Assembly: GCF_041431415.1 (NCBI RefSeq)
Contig: NZ_CP107845.1
Location: 3,472,001-3,536,000, forward strand
From: Streptomyces sp. NBC_00513
GTDB taxonomy: Bacteria > Actinomycetota > Actinomycetes > Streptomycetales > Streptomycetaceae
Direction: 5' to 3'
Length of the DNA stretch: 64,000 bases
Position numbers and translations under genes: made by a program. Below the pieces are notes generated by a model. It was not told where the DNA came from, did no database searches, and was given only the letters and a program-made list of their open reading frames with translations. Numbering within the stretch: position 1 is the first letter of the stretch; the number at the start of each line of letters is the position of its first letter. Of this stretch, positions 24,834-33,674 are shown in pieces.

Positions 24834-26357
24834 ATGCCCACACCACGCCGCCGACTGGCGAGCACCTGCGTCGGCACGGTCACGGCCGGACTGCTGGCCT
24901 CCGGCGCCGCGCTCGCGGCGCCCGACGAGGAAGCACCCAAGGGCTCCGACATCGCCATGGGCGCCTATCTCGACTACGGGCCGTCGGGGGTGGCCCGGAT
25001 CCCGTACCTGTCGAACTGGCTGGGCGGCAAGGAGATCCGGGTCGGGCACACCTATCTGCCCGGCGACCGGTGGGCCGGCATCGAGGGCAACGTGGGTTTC
25101 CTCGCGGACTGGGCCGCGTGGCGCCGGGAGGACGACGACCGGATGTTCGTCCTCAACGTGCCCATGCAGGAGCGCAACGAGGAGCGGGTGTCCGACCGCC
25201 AGGTGGCCCAGCTGATCAGGGCGGGCGCGCAGGGCGACTACGACCCGCACTTCAAGCGGCTGGCCGAACGACTGGTGGGGCTGGGCGTCCCGGACACCGT
25301 CATCGTCCTGGGCTGGGAGATGAACGGCACCACGTACACCCACCGCTGCGGGCCCGACCCGGAGAACTGGAAGCGGTACTGGAAGCGCGCCGTCGCCGCG
25401 ATGCGGTCCGTGCCCGGCCAGAAGTTCACGTTCGACTTCGCACCGAACCGGGGTACCGACGCGATCGGCTGGACCAAGTGCTACCCGGGCGACGACGTGG
25501 TGGACATCATCGGAATGGACTCGTACGACCAGGGTCCCGGCACGGACTTCGACGAACAGATCTCGCAGCCGTACGGCCTCCAGCAGCACGTGGACTTCGC
25601 GAAGGCACACGGCAAGGAGATCTCGTATCCGGAGTGGGGCCTGTTCCGGCGCGGGGACAATCCGGAGTACGTGCGGCGCATGCTCAAGTGGATCGAGCAG
25701 CACAAGCCGCTCTATCACACCATCACGGACTACTGCCCGCACGGCGTCTGGCAGTGCAAGCAGAACCCCCAGTCCTCGAAGGTGTTCAAGGAGGCCCTCA
25801 CCCCGCAAAAGCCCGGCCCGGTCACCCCGACGCCGGTGGTCCCCACGCCGGTGGTCCCCACTCCGGTGATCCCGACCCCCGTGGTCCCGACCCCGGTCGT
25901 CCCCACCCCCCAGGTCCCGACCCCGCAGATCCCGACACCGCAGGTGCCCACGCCCCAGGTCCCGACTCCGCAGATCCCCACACCGCAGGTGCCCACGCCC
26001 CAGGCACCGTCGGTCCCGCCGGTCGTCCCGCCGGTGGACGTTCCCGCCGAGCCGTCCGCGGAGCCCTCCGTCGAGACGCCGGTGAGCCCGTCCCCGGAGG
26101 TTCCCGTCGTGGAGCCCTCCCCGGCCGTCCCCTCCCCCGCGGCCCCCAGCCCGGTCGCGCCGAGCCCGGCGGCGCCGAGCCCGCTCACGCCCGTCGCCAC
26201 GCCCGAGCCGGTCGAGCCGACGACGCCGAAGCCGCCCGTCAACGACACGCAGTGGTGCGTGCCGCTCAACTTCGGGGAGTGGCTGTCCAAGCTCGTCGGC
26301 AACCAGGCCGTCTGCGTCAAGCTCGACTGGCGCAAGGGCTGGCTCTGGCCCTTCTAG
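24834..26357 (+). CDS. Secreted GH26-like glycoside hydrolase with Pro-Thr-Pro stalk
   Basis: A 507-residue exported enzyme. A signal peptide (STCVGTVTAGLLASGAALA) is followed by a catalytic domain (about 35-320) resembling family GH26 beta-mannanases: VLGWEMNGTTYTHR carries the candidate acid/base Glu (about residue 162), and EISYPEWGLFRRGDNP the candidate nucleophile Glu (about 266). Residues about 330-395 are TPVVP/TPQVP pentapeptides, then a Pro/Ser/Ala linker and a terminal aromatic Cys-containing piece (DTQWCVPLNFGEW ... WRKGWLWPF). Start ATG 24834 with GGGAG upstream. Convergent with the polysaccharide operon, it probably trims or releases that polymer. Confidence 0.8.
   Translation: MPTPRRRLASTCVGTVTAGLLASGAALAAPDEEAPKGSDIAMGAYLDYGPSGVARIPYLSNWLGGKEIRVGHTYLPGDRWAGIEGNVGFLADWAAWRREDDDRMFVLNVPMQERNEERVSDRQVAQLIRAGAQGDYDPHFKRLAERLVGLGVPDTVIVLGWEMNGTTYTHRCGPDPENWKRYWKRAVAAMRSVPGQKFTFDFAPNRGTDAIGWTKCYPGDDVVDIIGMDSYDQGPGTDFDEQISQPYGLQQHVDFAKAHGKEISYPEWGLFRRGDNPEYVRRMLKWIEQHKPLYHTITDYCPHGVWQCKQNPQSSKVFKEALTPQKPGPVTPTPVVPTPVVPTPVIPTPVVPTPVVPTPQVPTPQIPTPQVPTPQVPTPQIPTPQVPTPQAPSVPPVVPPVDVPAEPSAEPSVETPVSPSPEVPVVEPSPAVPSPAAPSPVAPSPAAPSPLTPVATPEPVEPTTPKPPVNDTQWCVPLNFGEWLSKLVGNQAVCVKLDWRKGWLWPF
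25827..26009. repeat. 15-bp repeats encoding TPVVP/TPQVP
   Basis: About twelve tandem, imperfect 15-bp units coding for Thr-Pro-(Val/Gln)-(Val/Ile)-Pro in the hydrolase gene. They predict an extended, rigid stalk between catalytic domain and C-terminus. Gln-containing units cluster in the second half, which suggests recent local duplications. Confidence 0.8.
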
Positions 26358-26395
26358 GCGAACCGGCCCGTCCGGGCCCGGTCGCGTGACTCCCG

Positions 26396-27538
26396 TCATC
26401 GCACCCGCAGTTCGTTGAGCCGCGCCCGCCAGTCCCTGGCGCCCGGCATCGCCTCGCGCAGCGCGTCCACCGCCCGCTCGCGCCCCGACACCTGCGACTC
26501 GTGCAGTCGCAGCAGGGGCGCGAGCGCGTTGGTGGCCAGCAGGAACCGCTGGTTGACCACCGTTTCGGGCCGCCAGTGGTTCTTGTACGGTTCGTTGCCG
26601 CGCAGGAAGCTCACCACCGGCCGCCCCTCCGCGAGCGCCCGGCCGGCCTCGTGGCGCAGCAGCAGCGTGGCGATGTCCACCTTGCGGTCGCGCAGGTCCG
26701 GGTCGGCCCCGTACAGGTACCCGCCGCTCAGGGCCGACGAGAGCAGCGTGACGTTGGCCGCGACCACGTTCCCGTCCAGTCGGAACTCGGTGAGGCGGCC
26801 TTCCCCGACGCGCACCATCCGCCGGACGGCCCGGGTCAGGTGCTCGGCGAAGCGCGGCTTGAGGTGTTCGGGGGTCACCCCGCGCCCCCGCCACTGCTTC
26901 TCGTGCAGCCGCAGCAGCGTCCGCACGGCACGCGGCACCTCCTGCTCGGTGACGTCGTGCTCCTCGATCCCGGCCGCGTCGGTCTTGCGGAGCTTGGCCC
27001 GCACCCGCTGGGCCCCGGAGGAGGGCATGCGCCGGACGAGCTCGTCGAAGGGCAGCGCGGGCAGTTCCATGCAGGTGGAGTCGGTGAGCCTGGCCCGCGC
27101 CCCGGGCCATTCCCGGAACAGCGTCTCGGCGACCGCCCCGGGCCGCACCTCGCGGAGGTCGACGACCGCCCCGCGGGCGGCCCGGTGCAGCCCGCGGGCC
27201 AGCGCCGGAACGACCTGATCGGCGTGCTCGGGGGCCACGAGCACGTCGAAGTAGTCGGTGATCCCGCCGCCCAGCGGCACCAGCAGCGGCAGCGGGCGGT
27301 GTACGAGCATCAGCGCGGCGACGCCGACCAGTTCTTCGCCGCGGCGCACGAGGACGAGCCGGAGCCGGCCCTCCTTCCCGTACGACAGCCACCAGGAGTG
27401 CAGCCAGGCGTGGCTCTGGAAGGGGGTGGCGGTGGGGCAGCCGCGGACGAGCCGGTTCCACGGCTCTTCCAGCGCGGCGAACTGCCGGGGGTCCCGACAC
27501 AGCGTCACCGACAGGCCCCCGGCGGAGCCCGCACTCAT
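26396..27538 (-). CDS. FemAB/GNAT-type acyltransferase (CelD-like)
   Basis: A 380-residue protein with two GNAT folds like FemX or BioF2/CelD-type acetyltransferases of polysaccharide loci: PFQSHAWLHSWWLSYGKEGR (about 40-59), GEELVGVAALMLVHR, then the second domain RLTEFRLDGNVVAANVTLLS and DIATLLLRHEAGRALAEGRP and FLRGNEPYKNHWRPE (about 316-330). The last is typical of this family. It could add an acyl or aminoacyl group to the polymer or its lipid carrier. Its ATG overlaps the upstream stop by ATGA, making it the last gene of the operon. Confidence 0.78.
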   Translation of the reverse strand: MSAGSAGGLSVTLCRDPRQFAALEEPWNRLVRGCPTATPFQSHAWLHSWWLSYGKEGRLRLVLVRRGEELVGVAALMLVHRPLPLLVPLGGGITDYFDVLVAPEHADQVVPALARGLHRAARGAVVDLREVRPGAVAETLFREWPGARARLTDSTCMELPALPFDELVRRMPSSGAQRVRAKLRKTDAAGIEEHDVTEQEVPRAVRTLLRLHEKQWRGRGVTPEHLKPRFAEHLTRAVRRMVRVGEGRLTEFRLDGNVVAANVTLLSSALSGGYLYGADPDLRDRKVDIATLLLRHEAGRALAEGRPVVSFLRGNEPYKNHWRPETVVNQRFLLATNALAPLLRLHESQVSGRERAVDALREAMPGARDWRARLNELRVR

Positions 27539-28287
27539 CGCACGGACTCCTTCTCCTTGGCCGTGGTGTGCTCGCCCTGCGCGGGCAGCGTCGCGAACTC
27601 GCCGGCCACGGGGCTCTCGGCGACCTCGGCGACGACCTCGTCGGTACGCCGGCGCCCGGGTCGGGCCAGCATCCACAGGCCGCCGACGAGCCCGCCCGCG
27701 CAGAGTCCGACGGCTCCGCTGAGCGGCGCGGAGGCCGAGGCCGGGTCGGTGGGTGCGACGGCCTGGTTGAACAGCAGCAGTTGCACGCCGGTGTTCTTGG
27801 CGGCCTGGTTGCTGCTCAGCGACAGGGCGTCGGCGACCGCGTTCGCGATGTCGGCGGCCTCGGCCGGGCTCTTGGAGGTACCGGTGATGGCGATCATCGG
27901 GGACTCGGGGGAGGTCTCGGCGCGCACCTGGGTCCGCAGCCGGTGGGCGCTGATGCCGGCGCGGGGCTGGGCGTAGGCGAGGGTGGAGTTGCTGGTGGCG
28001 ATGCGGGCGTAGGCCTGGGCGAAGCCGAGGGCGGTGGCCGGTTCGGTGGTGTCGTCCGGGACGGCGACGACGTAGCTGGTGGCGGCGTACTCGGGCGCCT
28101 TGAGCACCCCGTACGCCCCGCCGGCGGCCAGTCCCAGCAGCGCGCAGGCGGGCAACGGCCACCACACGGGCGCCGACAACCGGGTCCGCGCCTTCTTCGC
28201 GGAGCGGTGGTCGGACTTCCTCTGCTCGGACTTCCTCTGCTCGGCCTTCGTCTGGTCGGACTTCTTCTGGTCGGCGGTGTCGGCCAT
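27535..28287 (-). CDS. Wzz/chain-length-determinant-like protein
   Basis: A 250-residue bitopic membrane protein of the polysaccharide co-polymerase type. It has a highly charged N-terminus made of QRKSEQRKSD-like repeats (about 8-34), TM1 (LPACALLGLAAGGAYG, about 45-62), an extracytoplasmic helical region (TALGFAQAYARIATSNSTLAY) and TM2 (SGAVGLCAGGLVGGLWMLA, about 194-212). There is no tyrosine-kinase domain, unlike Wzc. It would set polymer length together with the ligase/polymerase gene. Start ATG 28287, 70 nt after the upstream glycosyltransferase gene. Confidence 0.75.
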   Translation of the reverse strand: MADTADQKKSDQTKAEQRKSEQRKSDHRSAKKARTRLSAPVWWPLPACALLGLAAGGAYGVLKAPEYAATSYVVAVPDDTTEPATALGFAQAYARIATSNSTLAYAQPRAGISAHRLRTQVRAETSPESPMIAITGTSKSPAEAADIANAVADALSLSSNQAAKNTGVQLLLFNQAVAPTDPASASAPLSGAVGLCAGGLVGGLWMLARPGRRRTDEVVAEVAESPVAGEFATLPAQGEHTTAKEKESVR

Positions 28288-28357
28288 GTGCGTGCTCGCT
28301 TCCTGAGTGGAGGGAACTTCCTTCGGCCCCGCTGCGGGGCCCCTGCGGTAGGACTGA

Positions 28358-29674
28358 TCAGCCGTCGCCCCGGCCGGGCGTGCTTACGGCCCCCGGCCGG
28401 GCGGCGTCCCCCCGTGCGTCCGGCCCGCGCCCGGGAGCGGCCGGCGCCCCGACCCCGCCCCCTTGCGCACCGGCCCCTCGTTGCGCACCCGTGTCCGGGT
28501 CCGGGGCGGCGTCCCGGTCCCCCTCGCGCGGCGCGGCCAACGCTTCGGCGTAGACCGAGAGCAGCCGCTCCGCGCTCCGCGCGATGTCGTACCGCCGCAC
28601 CACGGGCGGCGCCGGCAACCGGCCGGACCCCGCCTCCATGTGTCCGCGCAGCGCGGCGACGAGCTCCTCCGTCCCGGTGCCGATCCGCCTGGCTCCGGGC
28701 GCCTGCGTCGCGGGCAGGTCGTCGATGGCGGGGCAGGTGACGTGCAGGACGGGCAGTCCTGCGGCGAGCGCCTCGACGACCGCGAGCCCGAAGGCCTCTT
28801 CCCGCGACGGGGACACGAAGACGTCCATGGCGGCCAGCAGGGCGGGGATGCCGGGCGTCCGCCCGTCCGCGCTGTCGCCGAGCGGGTCCCGTTCCCCGAG
28901 CAGGTGGATCCGGCTCTGGGCGCCGAGGTCGGCGGCGAGCCGTCGCAGCGCGGCCCGTTCGGGTCCGTCGCCGGCCAGCAGCAGATGGGCCCCGGGCAGG
29001 GCGGCCACGGCCCGTACGAGCACGTCGAACCGCTTGCCCGGTACGAGCCGGCCGACCCCGCCCACCACGAAGGCCCGTTCCGGGAGCCCGGCCCGGGCCC
29101 GCGTGGCCCTGCGCACGCCTTCGTCGAAGCGGAAGCGGACGGCCTCGATGCCGTTCGGTACGACGTGGATGCGCGCGGCCGGCACCCCCCAACCCTCCAG
29201 CCGCGTCGCCACGGTGTCGGAGACGGCCACCGTCGCCGCGCCGAGGCGTTCGCCGGTCAGGTACAGGGCCCGGACCCCGCGCGAGAGCCGTCGTCCCTCG
29301 ATCTCGCTCCCGCCGAGGGAGTGTTCGGTGGCCACGGTCGTGCGCACGCCCGCGAGCCGGGCCGCGAGCCGCCCGTAGAGGCAGGCCCGGTACAGGTGGG
29401 TGTGGACCAGGTCGTAGCGTTCGCGCCGGATGAACCGCACCATCCGGGGCAGCGCCCCCAGGTCCCGGTTGCCCTTCATCCCGAGGTGGACGACCCGTAC
29501 CCCGTCGGCCCGCAGCCCCTCGGCCACCGGGCCGGGGTTGGTCAGGGTCAGCACGTCGCACCGCATGGGCATGTGGCGCAGGAGCAGGCGCAGTTGCTGC
29601 TCGGCTCCACCGACGCCCAGGCCGGTGATGACGTGCAGCACCTTGAGCGACTTCATCCCGTCCGTCGCGTTCAT
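28358..29674 (-). CDS. GT4-type glycosyltransferase
   Basis: A 438-residue GT-B fold glycosyltransferase. The N-terminal acceptor domain starts VLHVITGLGVGGAEQQLRLL. The donor domain has VGGVGRLVPGKRFDVLVRA and the EX7E motif in SPSREEAFGLAVVEALAAGL (about 325-344), typical of family GT4. The last 45 residues are Gly/Ala/Pro-rich and probably disordered. The ATG at 29674 overlaps the deacetylase stop (ATGA). It extends the lipid-linked repeat unit on the cytoplasmic side; the sugar cannot be predicted. Confidence 0.88.
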   Translation of the reverse strand: MNATDGMKSLKVLHVITGLGVGGAEQQLRLLLRHMPMRCDVLTLTNPGPVAEGLRADGVRVVHLGMKGNRDLGALPRMVRFIRRERYDLVHTHLYRACLYGRLAARLAGVRTTVATEHSLGGSEIEGRRLSRGVRALYLTGERLGAATVAVSDTVATRLEGWGVPAARIHVVPNGIEAVRFRFDEGVRRATRARAGLPERAFVVGGVGRLVPGKRFDVLVRAVAALPGAHLLLAGDGPERAALRRLAADLGAQSRIHLLGERDPLGDSADGRTPGIPALLAAMDVFVSPSREEAFGLAVVEALAAGLPVLHVTCPAIDDLPATQAPGARRIGTGTEELVAALRGHMEAGSGRLPAPPVVRRYDIARSAERLLSVYAEALAAPREGDRDAAPDPDTGAQRGAGAQGGGVGAPAAPGRGPDARGDAARPGAVSTPGRGDG

Positions 29675-30450
29675 CGCGCCGCCACCCCCCTGCGCAGCTC
29701 CCGCATGCGGTGCCGCAGCCGCTTGATCCGCAGCCGCGCTCCGCCGTCGGCCTGGCTGATGTGCGTACGGGGCAGGGCGTACGGGCCGGCGAGCCGACCG
29801 GGGTCGATGGCGCACGCGTAGCCGTAGCCGGCGGCCCGGGTGGCGTCCACGACCCGCGCGTCGAGATGCCCGTACGGGTAGCAGAACCCCTCGGGCAGCG
29901 TCCCGGTCAGTTCCCGCAGCAGGTCGCGGCTGCCCCGCAGCTCCTGCCGGAGCACGTCGTCGGGGGTGGCGGTGAGGTCCTGGTGGAGCAGCCCGTGCGA
30001 GCCGATCTCCTGCCCGGCGGCGGCGACCTCGCGGATGCCCTCGGCGGTGAGCAGGGACTTGCGGGGGCCCAGCGGGTCCCACATGTTGTCCACTCCGAGC
30101 CGTCCCGGCAGCACGAACAGCGTGGAGGTGAAATCGAGGCGCTTCAGCAGGGGCAGCGCCCGGGTGAGGAAGTCGGTGTACCCGTCGTCGAAGGTGAGTC
30201 CGACGAGCCCGGCTCCGCGCCCGGCCGCGCGGGCCCGGAGCAGTTCGCCCACGGACACCCCGCGCAGACCCCGGGAGCGCAGCCACAGCAGCTGGGCCTC
30301 CAGCACGCGCGGGGTGACGGTGATGCCGTACGGGTCCTCGGCGGGGTCGGTGAACTCGGCGACCGAGTGGTACATGAGGACCCACGGCGATGCGGTCCGG
30401 CGGGCGGGGACCACCACGGCGGCGGGCTCCGTGTCGGTGTCAGCGGGCAT
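29671..30450 (-). CDS. Polysaccharide deacetylase (NodB homology, CE4)
   Basis: A 259-residue CE4 deacetylase: LMYHSVAEF at the N-terminus, LVGLTFDDGYTDFL with the catalytic and metal Asp pair (about 85-95), EIGSHGLLHQDLT with the two zinc His (about 145-160), and FCYPYGHLDARV. It would remove N- or O-acetyl groups from the growing or finished glycan. It lacks a signal peptide, so it may act in the cytosol, or be exported by an unrecognised route. It overlaps both neighbours: 11 nt with the flippase gene and 4 nt with the glycosyltransferase gene. Confidence 0.9.
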   Translation of the reverse strand: MPADTDTEPAAVVVPARRTASPWVLMYHSVAEFTDPAEDPYGITVTPRVLEAQLLWLRSRGLRGVSVGELLRARAAGRGAGLVGLTFDDGYTDFLTRALPLLKRLDFTSTLFVLPGRLGVDNMWDPLGPRKSLLTAEGIREVAAAGQEIGSHGLLHQDLTATPDDVLRQELRGSRDLLRELTGTLPEGFCYPYGHLDARVVDATRAAGYGYACAIDPGRLAGPYALPRTHISQADGGARLRIKRLRHRMRELRRGVAAR

Positions 30451-32293
30451 TGCGGAACCTCTGGGTGAGCTGGGAGGTGAGCTGGGCGATCTGGGCGGGC
30501 AGCACGGTGACTTCGAGTGCCCGCATGGCCATCCCGGTGGCTCCGAACATGGCCGGGACCAGCAGGCAGCCGAGTGCGGCGCTGAGCAGCGGGTCGGGGA
30601 TCTTGGGGCCGGCGATCCAGCCGGTGGCGCAGGCGGCGACGGCGGCGACCGCGAGGCGGCCGATGCTGACGGCGACCCGGCGGACCTGGATGGCGACGAT
30701 CCGGGAGCCGAGTCCGGTGAGGAGCAGGGCGGCGGTGGTGGAGATGCCGGCGGCGTTGGCGGCGGCGATCCCGTAGATCCCCCACCAGCCGACGGCGAGG
30801 GCTCCGAAGACGATGTTGACGAGCAGTCCGGCGCCCATCGCGACCGCCGGGAACCAGGTGGGCCGGGCGGTCGAGAAGAAGGGCCGGGACAGCGCCCCGA
30901 CGAGGCAGTGGCCGAGGAGTCCGAGGCCGTAGACCCGCATCACGGAGGCGGTGGCGAGGGTGTCCCGGTGGGTGAAGGCGCCGCGTTCGAAGAGGACCTG
31001 GATGATCTGGGGCGCGTACCCGATGACGAGGGCGGTGCCCATGAGGACGACGAGGGAGGCGAGGGCCAGGTCCCGTTCGACGCGCCGCCGGGCCTTCTCG
31101 CGTTCGCCGCCGGCCATGGCCTGGGCGACGACCGGGAAGGTGACCGTGCAGATCATCAGGGACAGCACCATCGGCATCTGCGCGACCTTCTGCGCGTAGT
31201 TCAGGTGCGAGATGGCTCCGGACGGGAGCGAGGCGGCCAGGAACCGTTCGACGAGGACCTGGGACTGCCGGAAGACGGCGAAGAAGATGACGGGGGCGAT
31301 CAGCCCGAAGGCGATCAGCGTCGGCCGGTCCCGGTCGCGGCGGCTGCGCGGTGCGCCCTTGGCCCGGGACGGCCCGAAGCCCACGTTCCGGATGAACGCG
31401 GGCAGTTGGACGAGCACCATCAGCGCCCCGCCGAGGGCGACCCCGGCCGCGGCGGCCCGCACTCCCCACAGGGCGTGGAGGGCGACCATGGCGCCGATGA
31501 TCCCGACGTTGTAGGAGACGTAGATCGCGGCGGGCGGCAGGAAGGATCTGTGGGCCCGCAGCGCGGCGCTGAAGTATCCGGCGATCCCGAAGGTGATCAC
31601 GGTGAGGGCGGTCAGCCGGGTGCACTGGACGGCCAGGTCGGGATCGGGCAGTCCGGGCGCGAGCATGCCCACGACGAGCGGCGCGGCGACGATCAGTACG
31701 GAGGCCACGGCGGCCAGCAGCACCAGGAGCCGCGGCAGGGTCGCGGCCACGAGCAGCCGTACGGGGTCCTGCGCGCGGGCCTCCTTGCGGGTGAGCCCGG
31801 CGCGGTCGGCGGCCCGGCGGGCCAGGGCGTGGCTGAAGGCGGGCACCATCAGCAGCGCCATGGCGTCCTCGATGAGCAGCGTCGAGGCCATCTCGGGGAC
31901 GGTCCAGGCGATGAGGAACGCGTCGCTGTCGTGCCCGGCGCCGAAGAGGTGGGCGATGGTCTGGTCGCGTACGAGTCCGAACACCGCCCCCGCGGCGGTG
32001 AGGCCGGCGGTGACGGCGGCGGCCTTGGCGAGGTACCGGCCCAGGGGGGCGGGTGCGCCGGGGTCGCCCGATCCGGATCCCCTCCCGGCCCGCGCGCGGG
32101 CGGCGGCGGGGCCCTCGGATTCGGCGGGGGGCGCCCCCGCGACGGTGGGGCCGCCGGACGCGATCACGCGGCCCCGATCCCCGTGGGCGCCGCCGCGGGC
32201 GGCGTCCGGTTCCGCCGGCCGCGGCGGACGGCCCGCGGTCGCGGCGAGGTCCGTCGCCGCGGCCGCGGGCCGCCGGGGCGGGGTGCCCGTCAC
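30440..32293 (-). CDS. Wzx/MurJ-type lipid-linked oligosaccharide flippase
   Basis: A 617-residue MOP-superfamily flippase. A disordered Pro/Ala/Gly N-terminus (about 1-70) is followed by about 14 membrane segments, with family marks FGLVRDQTIAHLFGAGHDSDAF, MVPAFSHALARR, NYAQKVAQMPMVLS (about 355-368) and LFERGAFTHRDTLATASV. MurJ-like sequence in a polysaccharide operon argues for Wzx duty rather than peptidoglycan synthesis. GTG 32293 overlaps the ligase stop by GTGA. The next potential start downstream would drop most of the disordered leader only. Confidence 0.85.
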   Translation of the reverse strand: MTGTPPRRPAAAATDLAATAGRPPRPAEPDAARGGAHGDRGRVIASGGPTVAGAPPAESEGPAAARARAGRGSGSGDPGAPAPLGRYLAKAAAVTAGLTAAGAVFGLVRDQTIAHLFGAGHDSDAFLIAWTVPEMASTLLIEDAMALLMVPAFSHALARRAADRAGLTRKEARAQDPVRLLVAATLPRLLVLLAAVASVLIVAAPLVVGMLAPGLPDPDLAVQCTRLTALTVITFGIAGYFSAALRAHRSFLPPAAIYVSYNVGIIGAMVALHALWGVRAAAAGVALGGALMVLVQLPAFIRNVGFGPSRAKGAPRSRRDRDRPTLIAFGLIAPVIFFAVFRQSQVLVERFLAASLPSGAISHLNYAQKVAQMPMVLSLMICTVTFPVVAQAMAGGEREKARRRVERDLALASLVVLMGTALVIGYAPQIIQVLFERGAFTHRDTLATASVMRVYGLGLLGHCLVGALSRPFFSTARPTWFPAVAMGAGLLVNIVFGALAVGWWGIYGIAAANAAGISTTAALLLTGLGSRIVAIQVRRVAVSIGRLAVAAVAACATGWIAGPKIPDPLLSAALGCLLVPAMFGATGMAMRALEVTVLPAQIAQLTSQLTQRFRNAR

Positions 32294-33672
32294 CGGCCGG
32301 CCGGCCACTGGGCGGCCGGCCGGCCCCGGCCGGTGCCGGTCGCGAACCCGCCCTCCGGATCGCCCCGGGAGGACAGCGCCCACCAGGCGGCGAGTCCGAT
32401 GATCACCCCGGTCAGGACGGTGGACGGCCCGCCGATGTCCGCGTAGAGGAAGTCGGTCAGTTGCCACGCCAGGAGCCCGACGGCGACCAGTCCGCAGTCC
32501 AGGGCCCCTCGGCCGGAGACGCACCGGCGGACGCCCGCGACCAGCAGCGCCGCCCAGCCGCCGACCAGCGCGGTCAGTCCGATCAGACCCTGCTCGCTGA
32601 GCACGAGCAGGTACATGTTGTGGGGGGACAGCAGTGGTTGCTTGATGTAGGCCTGCCCCGCGCCGGCGGTGTCGCTGCCGGCGGACAGGGCCAGGCCGGA
32701 GTGGCCGTCGCGGTTGGCCGGGAAGCCCTTGAGGCCGACGCCGGCCGCGGGCCGCTCGCGCCACATCGACTCGGCGGCGGCCCACATGGTGTAGCGGTCG
32801 GTGACCGATTGGTCGGGGGCGGCGGAGACCTGGGTGATCGAGGTCAGTCGTTCCGCGACCATCTCGGAGCCGACCCCGAGCCCGCCCACGAGCACCACGC
32901 CGATCGCGACGAGCGCCACCAGTACCTTGAGCGCCCGCCGGATCCCGGCGATCACCATGACGAGGACGGCCGCACCGAGGGTGGCGATCCACGCGCCCCG
33001 GCTGAAGGACAGCACCAGCGGCAGGACCAGGGCGAGCGCGCAGCCGGCGGCCACCCTCCGGACCCGCCGCGGCAGTCCCGGCGCCAGCGCGGCGGCGGTC
33101 GCGACGATCAGCCCGTACGCGACCACCGTGGCCATGCCCATGACGTCACCGGGGCCGAAGGTGCCCACGGCGCGGATGTCCTCGCCCTGGTACGAGGCCC
33201 CGGTGTGGGTCGCGAACTGCACGACGCCGACGGCTCCCTGAACCAGTGCCAGCACCACGAAGCAGGCGGCGGCGAGCCGGAACTCGCGGGCGTCCCGCAC
33301 CAGCAGCACGATCGCCGCCGGGACCAGCACGAAGACCTGGAGGTAGCGCACGAACCCGGGCAGGGCCGCGTACGGGTCCCCCGCGGTGACGGTGGCCACC
33401 GCGAGTCCCACGGCGGGCAGCCCCAGGACGACCGCCCCCAACGGGGTCAGCGTCCGCACCCGGCCGCGCACCGCCTGTACGGCGCACACCAGGACGAGCA
33501 GCAGTGAGGCGGCGTCGGCGGGTCCGACCTTGCCCGAGGTGGTGGCGTCGCCCGCCGGCAGCGGGGCGAGGAGGAACAGCACGGTCGCGGCGAGCGGCAG
33601 CAGCGGCCAGTGCCGGCGCAGCAGCCCACCGACGTCCGGGCGTACCCAGGGGCTCGATACGGCAAGGCTCAT
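32290..33672 (-). CDS. O-antigen ligase / Wzy-like polymerase
   Basis: A 460-residue membrane protein with about 11 hydrophobic segments and one large extracellular loop holding the Wzy_C hallmark: ERPAAGVGLKGFPANRDGHS and QPLLSPHNMYLLVLSEQGL, with His in SPHNMYL (about residue 356). Polymerases and ligases of lipid-linked glycans share this loop, so which of the two it is remains open; as the only candidate in the locus it probably polymerises. ATG 33672 has a G-rich box upstream and is only 2 nt from the previous stop. Confidence 0.85.
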   Translation of the reverse strand: MSLAVSSPWVRPDVGGLLRRHWPLLPLAATVLFLLAPLPAGDATTSGKVGPADAASLLLVLVCAVQAVRGRVRTLTPLGAVVLGLPAVGLAVATVTAGDPYAALPGFVRYLQVFVLVPAAIVLLVRDAREFRLAAACFVVLALVQGAVGVVQFATHTGASYQGEDIRAVGTFGPGDVMGMATVVAYGLIVATAAALAPGLPRRVRRVAAGCALALVLPLVLSFSRGAWIATLGAAVLVMVIAGIRRALKVLVALVAIGVVLVGGLGVGSEMVAERLTSITQVSAAPDQSVTDRYTMWAAAESMWRERPAAGVGLKGFPANRDGHSGLALSAGSDTAGAGQAYIKQPLLSPHNMYLLVLSEQGLIGLTALVGGWAALLVAGVRRCVSGRGALDCGLVAVGLLAWQLTDFLYADIGGPSTVLTGVIIGLAAWWALSSRGDPEGGFATGTGRGRPAAQWPAGR

Positions 33673-33674
33673 GC

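Noticed and set aside
25827..26009. CRISPR-like appearance of the 15-bp repeats
   Set aside because: The repeats are in-frame codons for a Pro-Thr-Pro stalk, have no spacers and no cas genes nearby.
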